NCBI RefSeq assembly: GCF_004134945.1
Contig: NZ_SBAP01000014.1
Span: 1 to 64,000 of the forward strand
Direction of reading: 5' to 3'
Length of the DNA stretch: 64,000 nt
DNA from: Fusobacterium_C necrophorum_A
GTDB taxonomy: Bacteria; Fusobacteriota; Fusobacteriia; Fusobacteriales; Fusobacteriaceae
Position 1 is the first letter of the stretch. Each line of letters begins with the position of its first letter. This document shows, one piece after another, positions 53,020 to 62,323 of the stretch. Both the position numbers and the translations under genes were made by a program. Below the pieces are notes generated by a model. That model made no database searches. It was not told the origin of the DNA and saw nothing but the letters and a program-made list of their open reading frames with translations.

Positions 53020-53871
53020 ATGTATCGAATTCAGATTGAGGATGCAAGATATCCGAAATTGCTGAGAGAGATTAGTAAGCCTCCGAAAACTCTGTATTGT
53101 ATGGGAGATATTCGCCTATTGCAGGAGGAAAGAAAAGTAGCGGTCGTAGGAACGAGAACTGCAACGGATTATGGAAAAATTTGTTGTCAAAAGCTTGTAA
53201 GTACCTTGTGTTCTGCGAATGTTGTTACGGTAAGCGGTTTGGCTTTGGGAATCGATGCAATTTGTCAAGAGGCTACGTTGAATCTGAAAGGAAAAACGAT
53301 TGCCGTTGTGGGTTCCGGTTTGGATGAAATTTACCCAAAACAAAATACAAATCTTTGGAAGCGAGTTGCAAAGGAGGGATTGTTACTGAGCGAATATCCT
53401 TTAGGCAGGAAGGCATTTCCAAAAAATTTTCCGGAAAGAAATCGAATCATTGCAGGATTGTCGCAGGCTGTCGTTGTAGTGGAAAGTAAGGAAAAAGGAG
53501 GAAGTTTAATTACAGCGGAACTTGCTTTGGAGGAAAATCGAGATGTTTATGCTATTCCCGGAGATATTGACAGCCCTTGTTCCAGGGGGTGCAATCAGTT
53601 GATTCGTGACTCTCAGGCAAAGTTGCTTGCAAAAATGGAAGAAATCCTATATGATTACGGTTGGAGTAGAGAAACAGAAATGGAAATTATGCCGGAAGTA
53701 TCTTCTTTGTCTCAAAAGATACTGGCAAGTTTGCTACGAGAAAAAAGTTTGGATGAATTAGAGAAAGAATTGTTGTGTTCAAAACAAAAATTGCTTTCTC
53801 AATTGATGGAACTTGAAATAGATGGTTGGATAAAATCAATATCAGGTGGGAAATTTAAGAAAATAAAATGA
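53020..53871 (+). CDS. dprA: DNA processing protein DprA
   Basis: A 283-residue DprA/Smf protein that loads RecA onto incoming DNA during transformation. It has VGTRTATDYG, SGLALGIDA, GSGLDEIYP and FPERNRIIAG of the Rossmann domain, plus a C-terminal winged-helix-like part. It overlaps topA's longer frame by four bases. Few other competence genes are visible in the window. Confidence 0.93.
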   Translation: MYRIQIEDARYPKLLREISKPPKTLYCMGDIRLLQEERKVAVVGTRTATDYGKICCQKLVSTLCSANVVTVSGLALGIDAICQEATLNLKGKTIAVVGSGLDEIYPKQNTNLWKRVAKEGLLLSEYPLGRKAFPKNFPERNRIIAGLSQAVVVVESKEKGGSLITAELALEENRDVYAIPGDIDSPCSRGCNQLIRDSQAKLLAKMEEILYDYGWSRETEMEIMPEVSSLSQKILASLLREKSLDELEKELLCSKQKLLSQLMELEIDGWIKSISGGKFKKIK

Positions 53872-53885
53872 GGTGTCGAATTGTT

Positions 53886-56135
53886 ATGGCGAATAAAAAT
53901 CTAGTAATTGTCGAATCTCCTGCGAAAGCAAAGACTATCGAAAAAATTTTGGGAAAGAACTATGAGGTAACTGCTTCGTTTGGACATATTTGTGATCTTC
54001 CAAAAACAAAAATGGGAGTGGATGTAGAAAATGATTTTAAAACTTCTTACTCTACCATTAAAGGGAAAGGAGATATTGTCAAAAAATTAAAAATGCAGGC
54101 AAAAAACGCAAATAAGGTATATCTTGCTTCGGATCCGGATCGTGAAGGAGAAGCGATAGCTTGGCATATTGCAAACGCTTTAAAATTGGATAAGGGAGAA
54201 CAAAATCGAATAGAATTCCATGAAATTACAGATAGAGCGATTCGAGAAGCCGTAAAAAATCCCAGAATCCTTGATGAAAATAAAGTAAATGCTCAGCAGG
54301 CAAGAAGAGTTTTGGATCGTTTGGTGGGATATGAGATCAGTCCTTTTCTATGGAAATTAATCTCTCCTAATACCAGTGCCGGACGGGTTCAATCCGTTGC
54401 CTTGAAATTGATTTGCGACTTGGAGGACAAAATTCGAAAATTTGTTCCGGAAAAATATTGGGATGTAAAAGGAAATTTTGAGCAAAGTTGGACTTGGCCT
54501 CTTTCAAAAATAGATGGAAAAAAAGTGGAAAAGATAAAAGAGGAAAGTCTGGTAGAGAGGGTCAAGTTATTACAGAAGCAAAAATTCACAGTCGTAGAAG
54601 CTAAGATTTCTAAGAAGAGTAAAAGGCCGCCTTTCGCTTTAAAGACAAGCACTTTACAACAACTTTCCTCCTCTTATTTAGGATTTTCTGCCAGTCGAAC
54701 TATGATGTTGGCTCAAAAATTATATGAGGGAATTAACATCAATGGAAGTCACAGAGGATTGATTACCTACATGAGAACGGACTCTACAAGAATTTCTCAA
54801 GAAGCAAAAGATATGGCAAAAAGCTATATTACGGAAACTTTTGGAAAAGAGTATGTGACAGATGTAAAGGAAAAGAAAGTGAGCAAACAAAAAATTCAAG
54901 ATGCTCACGAAGCGATTCGACCTACTGATGTATATGTCACCCCGGAAAGTTTAGAAAAAATTTTGGAAAAAGATCAATGGAAATTGTATAAATTGATTTG
55001 GGAGAGATTTTTAATTTCTGAATTAGCTTCCATGAAATATGAACAATTTGAAGTTGTATGTGAACGGGAAGAAGTTCAGTTTCGTGGTAGTATGAATAAA
55101 ATTTTGTTTGACGGATATTATAAAATTTTTAAGGAAGACGAAGAATTGAATTTGGCAGATTTCCCAAAAATTGAAGTGGGGGATGAATTAGAGCTTTCAA
55201 AATTGGAAATAAAGGAAGATATGACAAAACCTCCGGCGAGATTGACGGAATCTTCTCTGGTGAAAATGTTGGAAACGGAGGGAATTGGAAGACCGTCCAC
55301 CTATGCTACCATTATAGAAACTTTGAAAAAAAGAGAATATATTGTGATGGAAAAACGAAGTTTTATTCCGACGGAAATCGGTTATGAAGTGAAAGCACAG
55401 TTGGAAAAATATTTTTCAAAGATTATGAATGTAAAGTTTACGGCAGAACTGGAAAGTGAATTGGACGGAGTGGAACTGGGAACGGAAGACTGGATTTCTT
55501 TGTTACATCGTTTTTATGACGGATTGAAAGAAGAAATGCGGGCTTGCAAGGAAGCAGTGCAGGCGGAAACGGAAAAAATAATTCTTTCCGATGTATTGTG
55601 TTCCAACGGGAAAGATTATATGATTGTAAAAACAGGACGTTTCGGAAGATATTTGGCGAGTCCTGTAGAAGGCGATTCCAGTAAAATTTCTTTAAAAAAT
55701 ATTCCCATTCCTATGGAACAATTGAAACAGGGAAAAGTTTTTGTAAAAGAGGCTTTGGAAGAAAGTTTGAAGAAGAAGGCCGGACATAAAACGGATATGA
55801 AAACGGAAACAGGAGCCGATTATTTACTCAAAGAAGGAAGATTTGGCAGCTATCTGGAAAGTGAAAATTTCAAAGAGGACGGTTTGCGGGAGGCTTTGCC
55901 GGCAGAAATTCGAAAAGAGTTAAAGGCGGGAAGTATTGAAAAGATAGATGGAGTATACCAATTTCAAGAAAAGATAAGAAAAATAAAAGAAGAGGAAGAA
56001 AAACTGATTCGGGAAGCGGGAGTTTGTGAAAAATGTGGAAAACCATTTAAAGTGAATCGAGGAAGATGGGGAAAATTTTTATCCTGTACAGGCTATCCAG
56101 AATGTAGAAATATTCGAAAAATTGAAAAGAAATAG
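53886..56135 (+). CDS. topA: DNA topoisomerase I
   Basis: A 749-residue type IA topoisomerase. The Toprim domain holds VESPAKAKTIEK and SDPDREGEAIAWH; the active Tyr is in ITYMRTDSTR. One clear C-terminal zinc ribbon (CEKCGKPFKVNRGRWG, then CTGYPEC) is seen, plus glycine-rich GRFGRYL/GRFGSYL repeats that are cysteine-free. The ATG at 53886 (MANKNLVIVES) is preferred, as GAGGTG is 9 bases before; the longer frame begins at 53868. Confidence 0.96.
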   Translation: MANKNLVIVESPAKAKTIEKILGKNYEVTASFGHICDLPKTKMGVDVENDFKTSYSTIKGKGDIVKKLKMQAKNANKVYLASDPDREGEAIAWHIANALKLDKGEQNRIEFHEITDRAIREAVKNPRILDENKVNAQQARRVLDRLVGYEISPFLWKLISPNTSAGRVQSVALKLICDLEDKIRKFVPEKYWDVKGNFEQSWTWPLSKIDGKKVEKIKEESLVERVKLLQKQKFTVVEAKISKKSKRPPFALKTSTLQQLSSSYLGFSASRTMMLAQKLYEGININGSHRGLITYMRTDSTRISQEAKDMAKSYITETFGKEYVTDVKEKKVSKQKIQDAHEAIRPTDVYVTPESLEKILEKDQWKLYKLIWERFLISELASMKYEQFEVVCEREEVQFRGSMNKILFDGYYKIFKEDEELNLADFPKIEVGDELELSKLEIKEDMTKPPARLTESSLVKMLETEGIGRPSTYATIIETLKKREYIVMEKRSFIPTEIGYEVKAQLEKYFSKIMNVKFTAELESELDGVELGTEDWISLLHRFYDGLKEEMRACKEAVQAETEKIILSDVLCSNGKDYMIVKTGRFGRYLASPVEGDSSKISLKNIPIPMEQLKQGKVFVKEALEESLKKKAGHKTDMKTETGADYLLKEGRFGSYLESENFKEDGLREALPAEIRKELKAGSIEKIDGVYQFQEKIRKIKEEEEKLIREAGVCEKCGKPFKVNRGRWGKFLSCTGYPECRNIRKIEKK

Positions 56136-56156
56136 AAGAGAGGAAACAAAAGAAAT

Positions 56157-57464
56157 ATGAAAAAAGAGGTCATTGTAGTAGGAGCCGGCTTGGCAGGTTC
56201 CGAGGCAGCATATCAATTGGCAAAGAGAGGCATTCCTGTTCGACTTTATGAAATGAAAGCTCACAAAAAGACCGAGGTTCATCACTACGATTATTTTGCG
56301 GAGTTAGTGTGTAGCAATTCTCTGGGAGGAAATCATTTGGGAAATGCTTCCGGTTTGATGAAAGAAGAATTACGTCTGTTGGACTCTCTCTTAATTCGAG
56401 CAGCTGATGAAACAAAGGTTCCGGCGGGGCAGGCTCTGGCAGTGGATCGTCATGGATTTTCAGAAAAAGTGACGGAAATTCTTAGAACAATGGAAAATAT
56501 TAGCATAGTGGAGGAAGAATTTACAAAGATTCCAAAAGATCAATATGTGTTAATTGCCAGCGGGCCCTTAACTTCGGAGCTTTTATTCAAAGAATTATTG
56601 GATATTACCGGAGAAGACTCTCTCTATTTTTATGATGCGGCGGCTCCGATTGTAAGCTTGGAATCCATTGATATGACTTCGGCTTATTTTCAATCTCGTT
56701 ATGGGAAAGGAGAGGGAGAATATATCAATTGTCCCATGACGAAAGAAGAATATGAGGCTTTTTATACGGAACTGATTCAGGCGGAAAGGGCTCCTTTGAA
56801 AAAATTTGAAGAAGAAAAATTGTTCGATGCCTGTATGCCCATAGAAAAAATAGCAATGTCAGGAGAAAAAAGTCTTTTATTCGGTCCTTTAAAGCCGAAA
56901 GGTTTGACGAATCCGAGAACAAATCGAATGGATTATGCTGTTGTACAACTTCGACAGGATGATAAAGAAGGAAAATTATATAACATGGTAGGTTTTCAAA
57001 CAAATTTAAAGTGGGGAGAACAAAAGAGAGTATTTTCCATGATTCCCGCTTTGAAACAGGCGGACTTTCTTCGTTACGGAGTCATGCATCGAAATACTTT
57101 TCTTAATTCTACAAAACTTTTAAGGCAAGATTTGTCTTTAAAATCTCAAGAAAATATTTATTTTGCAGGGCAGATTACAGGAGGAGAGGGTTATGTGGCT
57201 GCCATATCCACAGGATGTATTGCGGCAATCAATATAGCAAATAAACTACAGGGAAAGAAAGCATTTATTTTGGAAGATATGACAGCTATAGGAGCTTTGA
57301 TACGATATATCACGGAAGAAAAAAAGAAATTTCAGCCTATGGGACCTAATTTTGGAATTATAAGATCTTTGGAAGGAAAAAAGATTCGAGATAAAAGAGA
57401 AAGGTATTTAGAAATGTCCAGACTGTCAATCGAGTATTTAAAAAATAAAATAAAAATGTTATAA
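56157..57464 (+). CDS. trmFO: tRNA U54 folate/FAD methyltransferase TrmFO
   Basis: A 435-residue flavoprotein that uses methylene-THF to make ribothymidine-54 in tRNA. The dinucleotide motif VVGAGLAGSEAAY is at the start; the conserved Cys are in ELVCSNSLGGN and DACMPIEK. Its methylene-THF substrate is the one oxidised by FolD. It follows topA, as in Bacillus (topA-trmFO-xerC order). Confidence 0.96.
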   Translation: MKKEVIVVGAGLAGSEAAYQLAKRGIPVRLYEMKAHKKTEVHHYDYFAELVCSNSLGGNHLGNASGLMKEELRLLDSLLIRAADETKVPAGQALAVDRHGFSEKVTEILRTMENISIVEEEFTKIPKDQYVLIASGPLTSELLFKELLDITGEDSLYFYDAAAPIVSLESIDMTSAYFQSRYGKGEGEYINCPMTKEEYEAFYTELIQAERAPLKKFEEEKLFDACMPIEKIAMSGEKSLLFGPLKPKGLTNPRTNRMDYAVVQLRQDDKEGKLYNMVGFQTNLKWGEQKRVFSMIPALKQADFLRYGVMHRNTFLNSTKLLRQDLSLKSQENIYFAGQITGGEGYVAAISTGCIAAINIANKLQGKKAFILEDMTAIGALIRYITEEKKKFQPMGPNFGIIRSLEGKKIRDKRERYLEMSRLSIEYLKNKIKML

Positions 57465-57482
57465 TATCAATAAAGGATTGTT

Positions 57483-58271
57483 ATGGAAGAGTTTACTTTA
57501 TGGAAACAAAAATATATTCATCATTTGGAGCTGCAACGAGGACTTCGCCAGAACAGTCTTCGTGCCATTCAAAAGGATTTAGAGCAATTTTTACATTATA
57601 TAGAGGATTGTCAAGAGGGAGAATTTACCGTCTTGGCGATGAAAAGCTATTTTTTTTCTTTGCAGGAGAAGCATGCAGCAAGCACAGTACATAGAAAACT
57701 TTCTTCCATAAAGGTGTTTCTTCGTTTTTTAAAAGAAGAAGATATTGTAAAAGAAGATTTTTCTCTGTATTTCACAAAAATGCGAAAGGAAGAAGACGTC
57801 ATTTTATTTTTTGAAACGAGTGTATGGGAGAAATTTCGGAAATCCTTTGAAGAAAATACCAGAGATAGAGCTATTTTTGAGTTGCTCTATTCTACCGGAA
57901 TGAAACCCAAAGAATTGTTATCTTTAGTTTATATGCAAATTCATTGGGAGAAACAAGAAATTTATTTTTTTCAAAAGAAAGAGACAAGAACTATTTTTTT
58001 TAGTCAAAGAGCAAAAGAGGCCCTTTGGAATTATTGTGAGGAAAAGGGGATTCGAGAGGGAAATATTTGGGACTTTTCAGAGAAAACTTTACGAAATATT
58101 TTTGTGAAATATCGAGAAAAAATTCCGGAACTGGAACATATGACGATATACAGCTTTCGTCATAGTTTTACAATTCAATTATTGAGGGCAGGGATGCCGA
58201 AAGCGGAATTACAATATTTATTGGGCTTGGAGCAGGGAGAGCTATTCCAGCGTTACGAAGCTTATCTATAA
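57483..58271 (+). CDS. XerC-like tyrosine recombinase, probably inactive
   Basis: A 262-residue protein with the SAM-like N-terminal domain (about 1-85) and a tyrosine recombinase fold. Box I reads STGMKPKEL, with Lys141 where the catalytic Arg of TG[LM]R should be. HxxR appears as YSFR (Tyr223, Arg226). The LGH box is LGL (Leu249). Only the candidate nucleophile Tyr258 and Arg226 remain, and the tail beyond is missing. It occupies the xerC place after trmFO, but its own catalysis is doubtful. Confidence 0.82.
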   Translation: MEEFTLWKQKYIHHLELQRGLRQNSLRAIQKDLEQFLHYIEDCQEGEFTVLAMKSYFFSLQEKHAASTVHRKLSSIKVFLRFLKEEDIVKEDFSLYFTKMRKEEDVILFFETSVWEKFRKSFEENTRDRAIFELLYSTGMKPKELLSLVYMQIHWEKQEIYFFQKKETRTIFFSQRAKEALWNYCEEKGIREGNIWDFSEKTLRNIFVKYREKIPELEHMTIYSFRHSFTIQLLRAGMPKAELQYLLGLEQGELFQRYEAYL

Positions 58272-58285
58272 AAAGGAGTGAAAAA

Positions 58286-59374
58286 ATGGGGAAAAAATGT
58301 ATTGGATGTGGGATTCCTTTACAAAATATGGATAGTAAAAAAGGAGGATATACTCCAAAAGATTTAACGGGAAAGGAAGAATTGTATTGCCAAAGATGTT
58401 TTCGCATTTCTCATTATGGGGAGCATTCTTCCAGCTTTTTAAGTCGAGAGGACTATCAAAAAGAATTACAACAATGGATTTCTCCAAAAAGATTGGCTTT
58501 AGCTGTCTTTGATATTATTGACTTTGAGGGCTCTTTTCAAGACGACATTTTGGATATTTTAAGAGAAATGGATTCCATTGTTGTTATCAATAAAGTGGAT
58601 TTGATTCCCGGAGAAAAACATCCGTCTGAAGTGGCAAATTGGGTAAAAGGAAGACTGGCATCCGAAGGAATTGCTCCTTTGGATATTGCCATTGTGAGTT
58701 GTAAAAATAATTATGGAATGAACGGCATTCTACGAAAAATTCATCATTTCTATCCGAACGGAGTGGAAGTTTTGGTTTTGGGAGTTACTAATGTAGGAAA
58801 ATCAAGTGTTGTCAATCGTTTGTTGGGAAAAAATCGAGTGACGGTGTCCAAATATCCCGGAACAACTTTGCTTAGTACTTTTCATGAAATTATAGGAACA
58901 AAACTTTGTTTGATTGATACTCCGGGTTTGATCCCGGGAGGGAGATTTTCAGACTTGATGATAGAAGAAGATCAATTGAAAGTTATTCCGTCAACAGAAA
59001 TTTCAAGGAAAACTTTCAAGTTGGGAAAAAATCGTTGTGTGGTGTTGGGAGAATTGATTAAGTTACAGGTCTTAAATGAGGAGGAACAGAAGCCAATTTT
59101 CAGCTTATATGCATCTCAGGGAGTACAGTTTCATGAAACGAATGCAGAAAAGGCGAGTCTACAGAAAGAAAGAGTTCATTGTTTGCATTTAAAAGAGAAA
59201 AGAAAATTTCGAAAGGAGAAATTTACCATTGCAGCGGGAGAAGAATTGGTATGGAAAGGTTTCGCATGGCTGTCTGTAAAGAGAGGTCCTTTACATATTG
59301 AGATAGAATATCCTGAAGGGGGAGATATTGTAATACGAAAGGCATTTATTCATCCAAGGAGGATTTCATTTTGA
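58286..59374 (+). CDS. yqeH: Ribosome biogenesis GTPase YqeH
   Basis: A 362-residue circularly permuted GTPase. An N-terminal zinc finger (Cys6, Cys9 and CQRC near residue 36) precedes motifs in permuted order: INKVDL (G4), VSCKNN (G5), GVTNVGKSSVVN (G1) and DTPGL (G3). It assists 30S subunit assembly. The stop overlaps the next gene's TTG start. Confidence 0.93.
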   Translation: MGKKCIGCGIPLQNMDSKKGGYTPKDLTGKEELYCQRCFRISHYGEHSSSFLSREDYQKELQQWISPKRLALAVFDIIDFEGSFQDDILDILREMDSIVVINKVDLIPGEKHPSEVANWVKGRLASEGIAPLDIAIVSCKNNYGMNGILRKIHHFYPNGVEVLVLGVTNVGKSSVVNRLLGKNRVTVSKYPGTTLLSTFHEIIGTKLCLIDTPGLIPGGRFSDLMIEEDQLKVIPSTEISRKTFKLGKNRCVVLGELIKLQVLNEEEQKPIFSLYASQGVQFHETNAEKASLQKERVHCLHLKEKRKFRKEKFTIAAGEELVWKGFAWLSVKRGPLHIEIEYPEGGDIVIRKAFIHPRRISF

Positions 59375-59763
59375 GAGGAATTATTTTAGTATTGGCTGCT
59401 ATTATTATAGGTATTGCTTTGATGAGTCGACCGGATCGTTTGACGGAAATAGAAAATGCGGAGCAAACTGCCTTATCTTTAAAGCATCTTCGAGTGTCTT
59501 TAGAACAATATTATCAAGAATATAAGACCTATCCTAAGGATTTGACACAAGATGAAAAATTCTTGGAGATTTATGGAAAAAAAGAATTGGATGGAACGAG
59601 AGCTTATGGGGATAAGAAAGAAAATAATGAACTACATATTCTGGAAGATTTCAAAGAAGTCAGTGATGACGGGGGATGGAATTACAATCCTACAACGGGA
59701 GAAATTCGTGCTAATTTAGAATTTGATAGTTATCATCAAAAAATTGACTGGCATGTTATGTAA
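59371..59763 (+). CDS. Pilin-like/pseudopilin-like membrane protein
   Basis: A 130-residue protein with an N-terminal hydrophobic helix (about 2-19) followed by a charged helix (LKHLRVSLEQYYQEYKTYPKDL) and a short strand region with GWNYNPTTGEIRANL. This is the C-terminal pattern of GspG-type pseudopilins (LRxxLxxYYxxxxxYP, then G-W-x-Y). The G-F-x-x-x-E prepilin cleavage motif is missing. It starts with TTG behind CCAAGGAGGATT, within yqeH. No other secretion genes are nearby. Confidence 0.6.
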   Translation: MRGIILVLAAIIIGIALMSRPDRLTEIENAEQTALSLKHLRVSLEQYYQEYKTYPKDLTQDEKFLEIYGKKELDGTRAYGDKKENNELHILEDFKEVSDDGGWNYNPTTGEIRANLEFDSYHQKIDWHVM

Positions 59764-59777
59764 TAGAAAGGAAAGGT

Positions 59778-61202
59778 ATGAGGAAAGAGTACGATATTTT
59801 ATTTTTGGGTGGAGGACAGGCAGGAGTTTTTGGAGCATATGAGGCAGCCAAGAAACATCCAAATTTGAAAATTGCTATCATTGATCGTGGGAAAATGTTG
59901 GATAAGAGGATTTGTCCTAAAGAAAAACTGGGTTATTGTGTCAGTTGTCCAACCTGTGCGATTATTTATGGAGTGAGTGGAGCGGGAGCTTTTTCAGATT
60001 CCAAATTTAATATGGATTATCGAGTTGGGGGAGATGTTCATACAGTAGTTGGAAAAAAAATAGTCAATGAAACCATTGACTATGTCGTTTCCATCTATCG
60101 AGATTTTGGATTTCAAGAAGAGCCGGCAGGTTTGAAATACAATAAGGTCATGGAAGAGATTAAGAAAAAATGTATTGAGAATGAAGTACAATTGGTGGAC
60201 ACACCCACTATGCATCTGGGAACAGACGGTTCTCGAAAATTATATCAAAAAATGATGGAATTTCTAGTCAGTAAAAAAGTGGATTTTATTGTAGATGCTA
60301 AAATTATTGATTTGATTGTAGAAAACAATGAGATTCAAGGTGTCATGGTAGAAAAAAAGAATGTGGTGGAAGAATATTATTCAAAGCATGTAGTCATTGC
60401 CATGGGGCGAAGCGGTGCTGCGGAAATGATGAAATTTGCAAATACTCATAAAATTTCTTATCAAGTGGGAGCCATTGACATTGGAGTCCGTGCTGAAATT
60501 CCAAATATTGTGATGAGGGATATCAATGAAAACTTCTATGAAGCAAAAATGATTTATTATTCCAAAACCTATGGGGATAAGATGAGAACTTTCTGTAGTA
60601 ATCCCGGCGGTTTTATTGCGGCGGAAAAATATGGAGAGGACGTTATTTTAGCAAATGGACATGCTTTTAAGGATAGAAAATCGGAAAATACCAATTTGGC
60701 TTTGCTTTGCACAAAACATTTTACAGAGCCCTTTAAGGAACCTTTTGAGTATGCAACTGCGATTGCTCGAATGTCGGCAATGCTTACCGGAGGAAAATTA
60801 TTAGTGCAATCTTACCGAGATTTAAAGCAAGGAAAAAGATCAACAGAGGAGAGCATGACACGTTTAAATATTGTTCCCACGACGGAAGATTATATTCCGG
60901 GAGATATTTCCTTAGCTTGTCCAAAACGAATTTTGGATAATATTATGGAGTTTATTGAAGTTCATGACAAGATTACACCGGGCTTTGCTTCAGGGGATCT
61001 CCTTTTGTACTTCCCGGAAATTAAGTTTAGAAGCACCAGATTAGACATTGATAAAAATATGCAAACCTCTGTAAAAGGATTGTATGCAGCCGGAGATAGC
61101 TCCGGTTATGGAAGTGGACTAAATATTGCTGCTGTCATGGGAATTTTGGCAGTTAGAGCAATTTTAAAAGAAATAGGTGGTGAAAATGGCATTTTGGAAT
61201 AA
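59778..61202 (+). CDS. FAD-dependent dehydrogenase family protein
   Basis: A 474-residue flavoprotein. An N-terminal GGGQAGVFGAY dinucleotide motif, a cysteine cluster GYCVSCPTC near residue 56, SGAGAFSDSK, and C-terminal YAAGDSSGYGSGLN are the marks of the COG2509-like FAD dehydrogenase family. The cysteines may hold an iron-sulfur cluster or disulfide. Substrate unknown. It overlaps ftsY's possible longer start. Confidence 0.82.
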   Translation: MRKEYDILFLGGGQAGVFGAYEAAKKHPNLKIAIIDRGKMLDKRICPKEKLGYCVSCPTCAIIYGVSGAGAFSDSKFNMDYRVGGDVHTVVGKKIVNETIDYVVSIYRDFGFQEEPAGLKYNKVMEEIKKKCIENEVQLVDTPTMHLGTDGSRKLYQKMMEFLVSKKVDFIVDAKIIDLIVENNEIQGVMVEKKNVVEEYYSKHVVIAMGRSGAAEMMKFANTHKISYQVGAIDIGVRAEIPNIVMRDINENFYEAKMIYYSKTYGDKMRTFCSNPGGFIAAEKYGEDVILANGHAFKDRKSENTNLALLCTKHFTEPFKEPFEYATAIARMSAMLTGGKLLVQSYRDLKQGKRSTEESMTRLNIVPTTEDYIPGDISLACPKRILDNIMEFIEVHDKITPGFASGDLLLYFPEIKFRSTRLDIDKNMQTSVKGLYAAGDSSGYGSGLNIAAVMGILAVRAILKEIGGENGILE

Positions 61203-62229
61203 GTTATTTGGAAAAAAAGAAAAAGAGAATTTGGAAGAATTGGAAGAAGTTTTAGAGGAACAGAAAACAGTTATAGAAGAAAGTATAGAAAAAGATTCTT
61301 CAAAAACAGAAAAAGCAAAAGGGATTTTTGCTTCCTTACACGAAAAATTGTTTCAAACTCGGGAAGGATTGTTTTCCAAAATGAAGTCTTTATTTTCCTC
61401 TCGAAAAGTCATCGATGATGAAATGTATGAAGAATTGGAGGAGTTGTTAATTCAGTCCGATATCGGTTTGGAAATGACACAAAAAATTGTACGGGATTTA
61501 GAAGAAGCGGTTAAAAAACAGGGAGTGAAGAATCCTGAAGAAGTTTATACGGTATTAAAGACGGTGATGGAAGATTATTTGATAGAGTCAGAAGAAAAAT
61601 TTCCAAGAGAAGAACAAAATCTGCAAGTGATACTGATTGTAGGAGTAAATGGGGTTGGAAAAACAACAACTATTGGGAAAATCGCCGCAAAATTGAAAAA
61701 AGAGGGAAAAAAAGTGATTTTGGGAGCCGGAGATACTTTCCGGGCTGCTGCAGTAGAACAATTGGAAGAATGGGCAAAGCGTTCCGAAGCGGAGCTTGTC
61801 AAAGGAAAAGAGGGAGCGGATCCCGGTTCTGTTGTCTTCGATACTCTGAGCAAGGCGGAAGAAATAGGAGCGGATGTTGCCATTATCGATACAGCCGGTC
61901 GTTTACACAATAAGGGATATTTAATGAAAGAATTGGAGAAAATCAATAATGTTGTTCGGAAAAAAATCGGGGATCGATACTATGAGTCCATTTTGGTCAT
62001 TGATGGAACTACGGGGCAAAATGCTTTAAATCAGGCAAAAGAATTTAACGAAGTGACCCGTTTAACAGGTTTTATTATTACGAAATTAGATGGAACGGCA
62101 AAAGGAGGGATTGTGTTCAGTTTATCTGAACTTCTACAGAAACCAATTCGCTTTATCGGAGTTGGAGAAAAAATAGAAGATTTAAGAAAATTCTCAAAAA
62201 AAGATTTTATTGCAGCTTTATTTGAATAA
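61186..62229 (+). CDS. ftsY: Signal recognition particle receptor FtsY
   Basis: A 347-residue GTPase. An acidic N-terminal region (about 1-60), then the NG domain with VNGVGKTTTIGKIAAK (G1), DTAGRLHNK (G3) and TKLDGTAKGG (G4/G5). It directs SRP-ribosome complexes to the membrane. The start at 61186 (MAFWNKLFG) follows AGGTGG, rather than the GTG at 61177. Confidence 0.96.
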   Translation: MAFWNKLFGKKEKENLEELEEVLEEQKTVIEESIEKDSSKTEKAKGIFASLHEKLFQTREGLFSKMKSLFSSRKVIDDEMYEELEELLIQSDIGLEMTQKIVRDLEEAVKKQGVKNPEEVYTVLKTVMEDYLIESEEKFPREEQNLQVILIVGVNGVGKTTTIGKIAAKLKKEGKKVILGAGDTFRAAAVEQLEEWAKRSEAELVKGKEGADPGSVVFDTLSKAEEIGADVAIIDTAGRLHNKGYLMKELEKINNVVRKKIGDRYYESILVIDGTTGQNALNQAKEFNEVTRLTGFIITKLDGTAKGGIVFSLSELLQKPIRFIGVGEKIEDLRKFSKKDFIAALFE

Positions 62230-62267
62230 AAAGATTGTAATTGTATTTGAAATTTGTTAATATATGG

Positions 62268-62296
62268 TTGACAAAGGAAAGATAAATTTAATAAAA
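62268..62296 (+). promoter_or_regulatory. Candidate promoter of pta-ackA
   Basis: TTGACA (62268-62273) is a perfect -35; ATAAAA (62291-62296), 17 bases later, is only a fair -10. It is the sole candidate in the 94-base gap after ftsY. Confidence 0.45.
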
Positions 62297-62323
62297 CTAA
62301 ACAAAGAGTAAGGAGTGGAAAAA

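Noticed and set aside
57483..58271. Phage or integron integrase with attachment sites
   Set aside because: Its place is the housekeeping xerC position behind topA and trmFO, without phage genes, tRNA target or flanking repeats.
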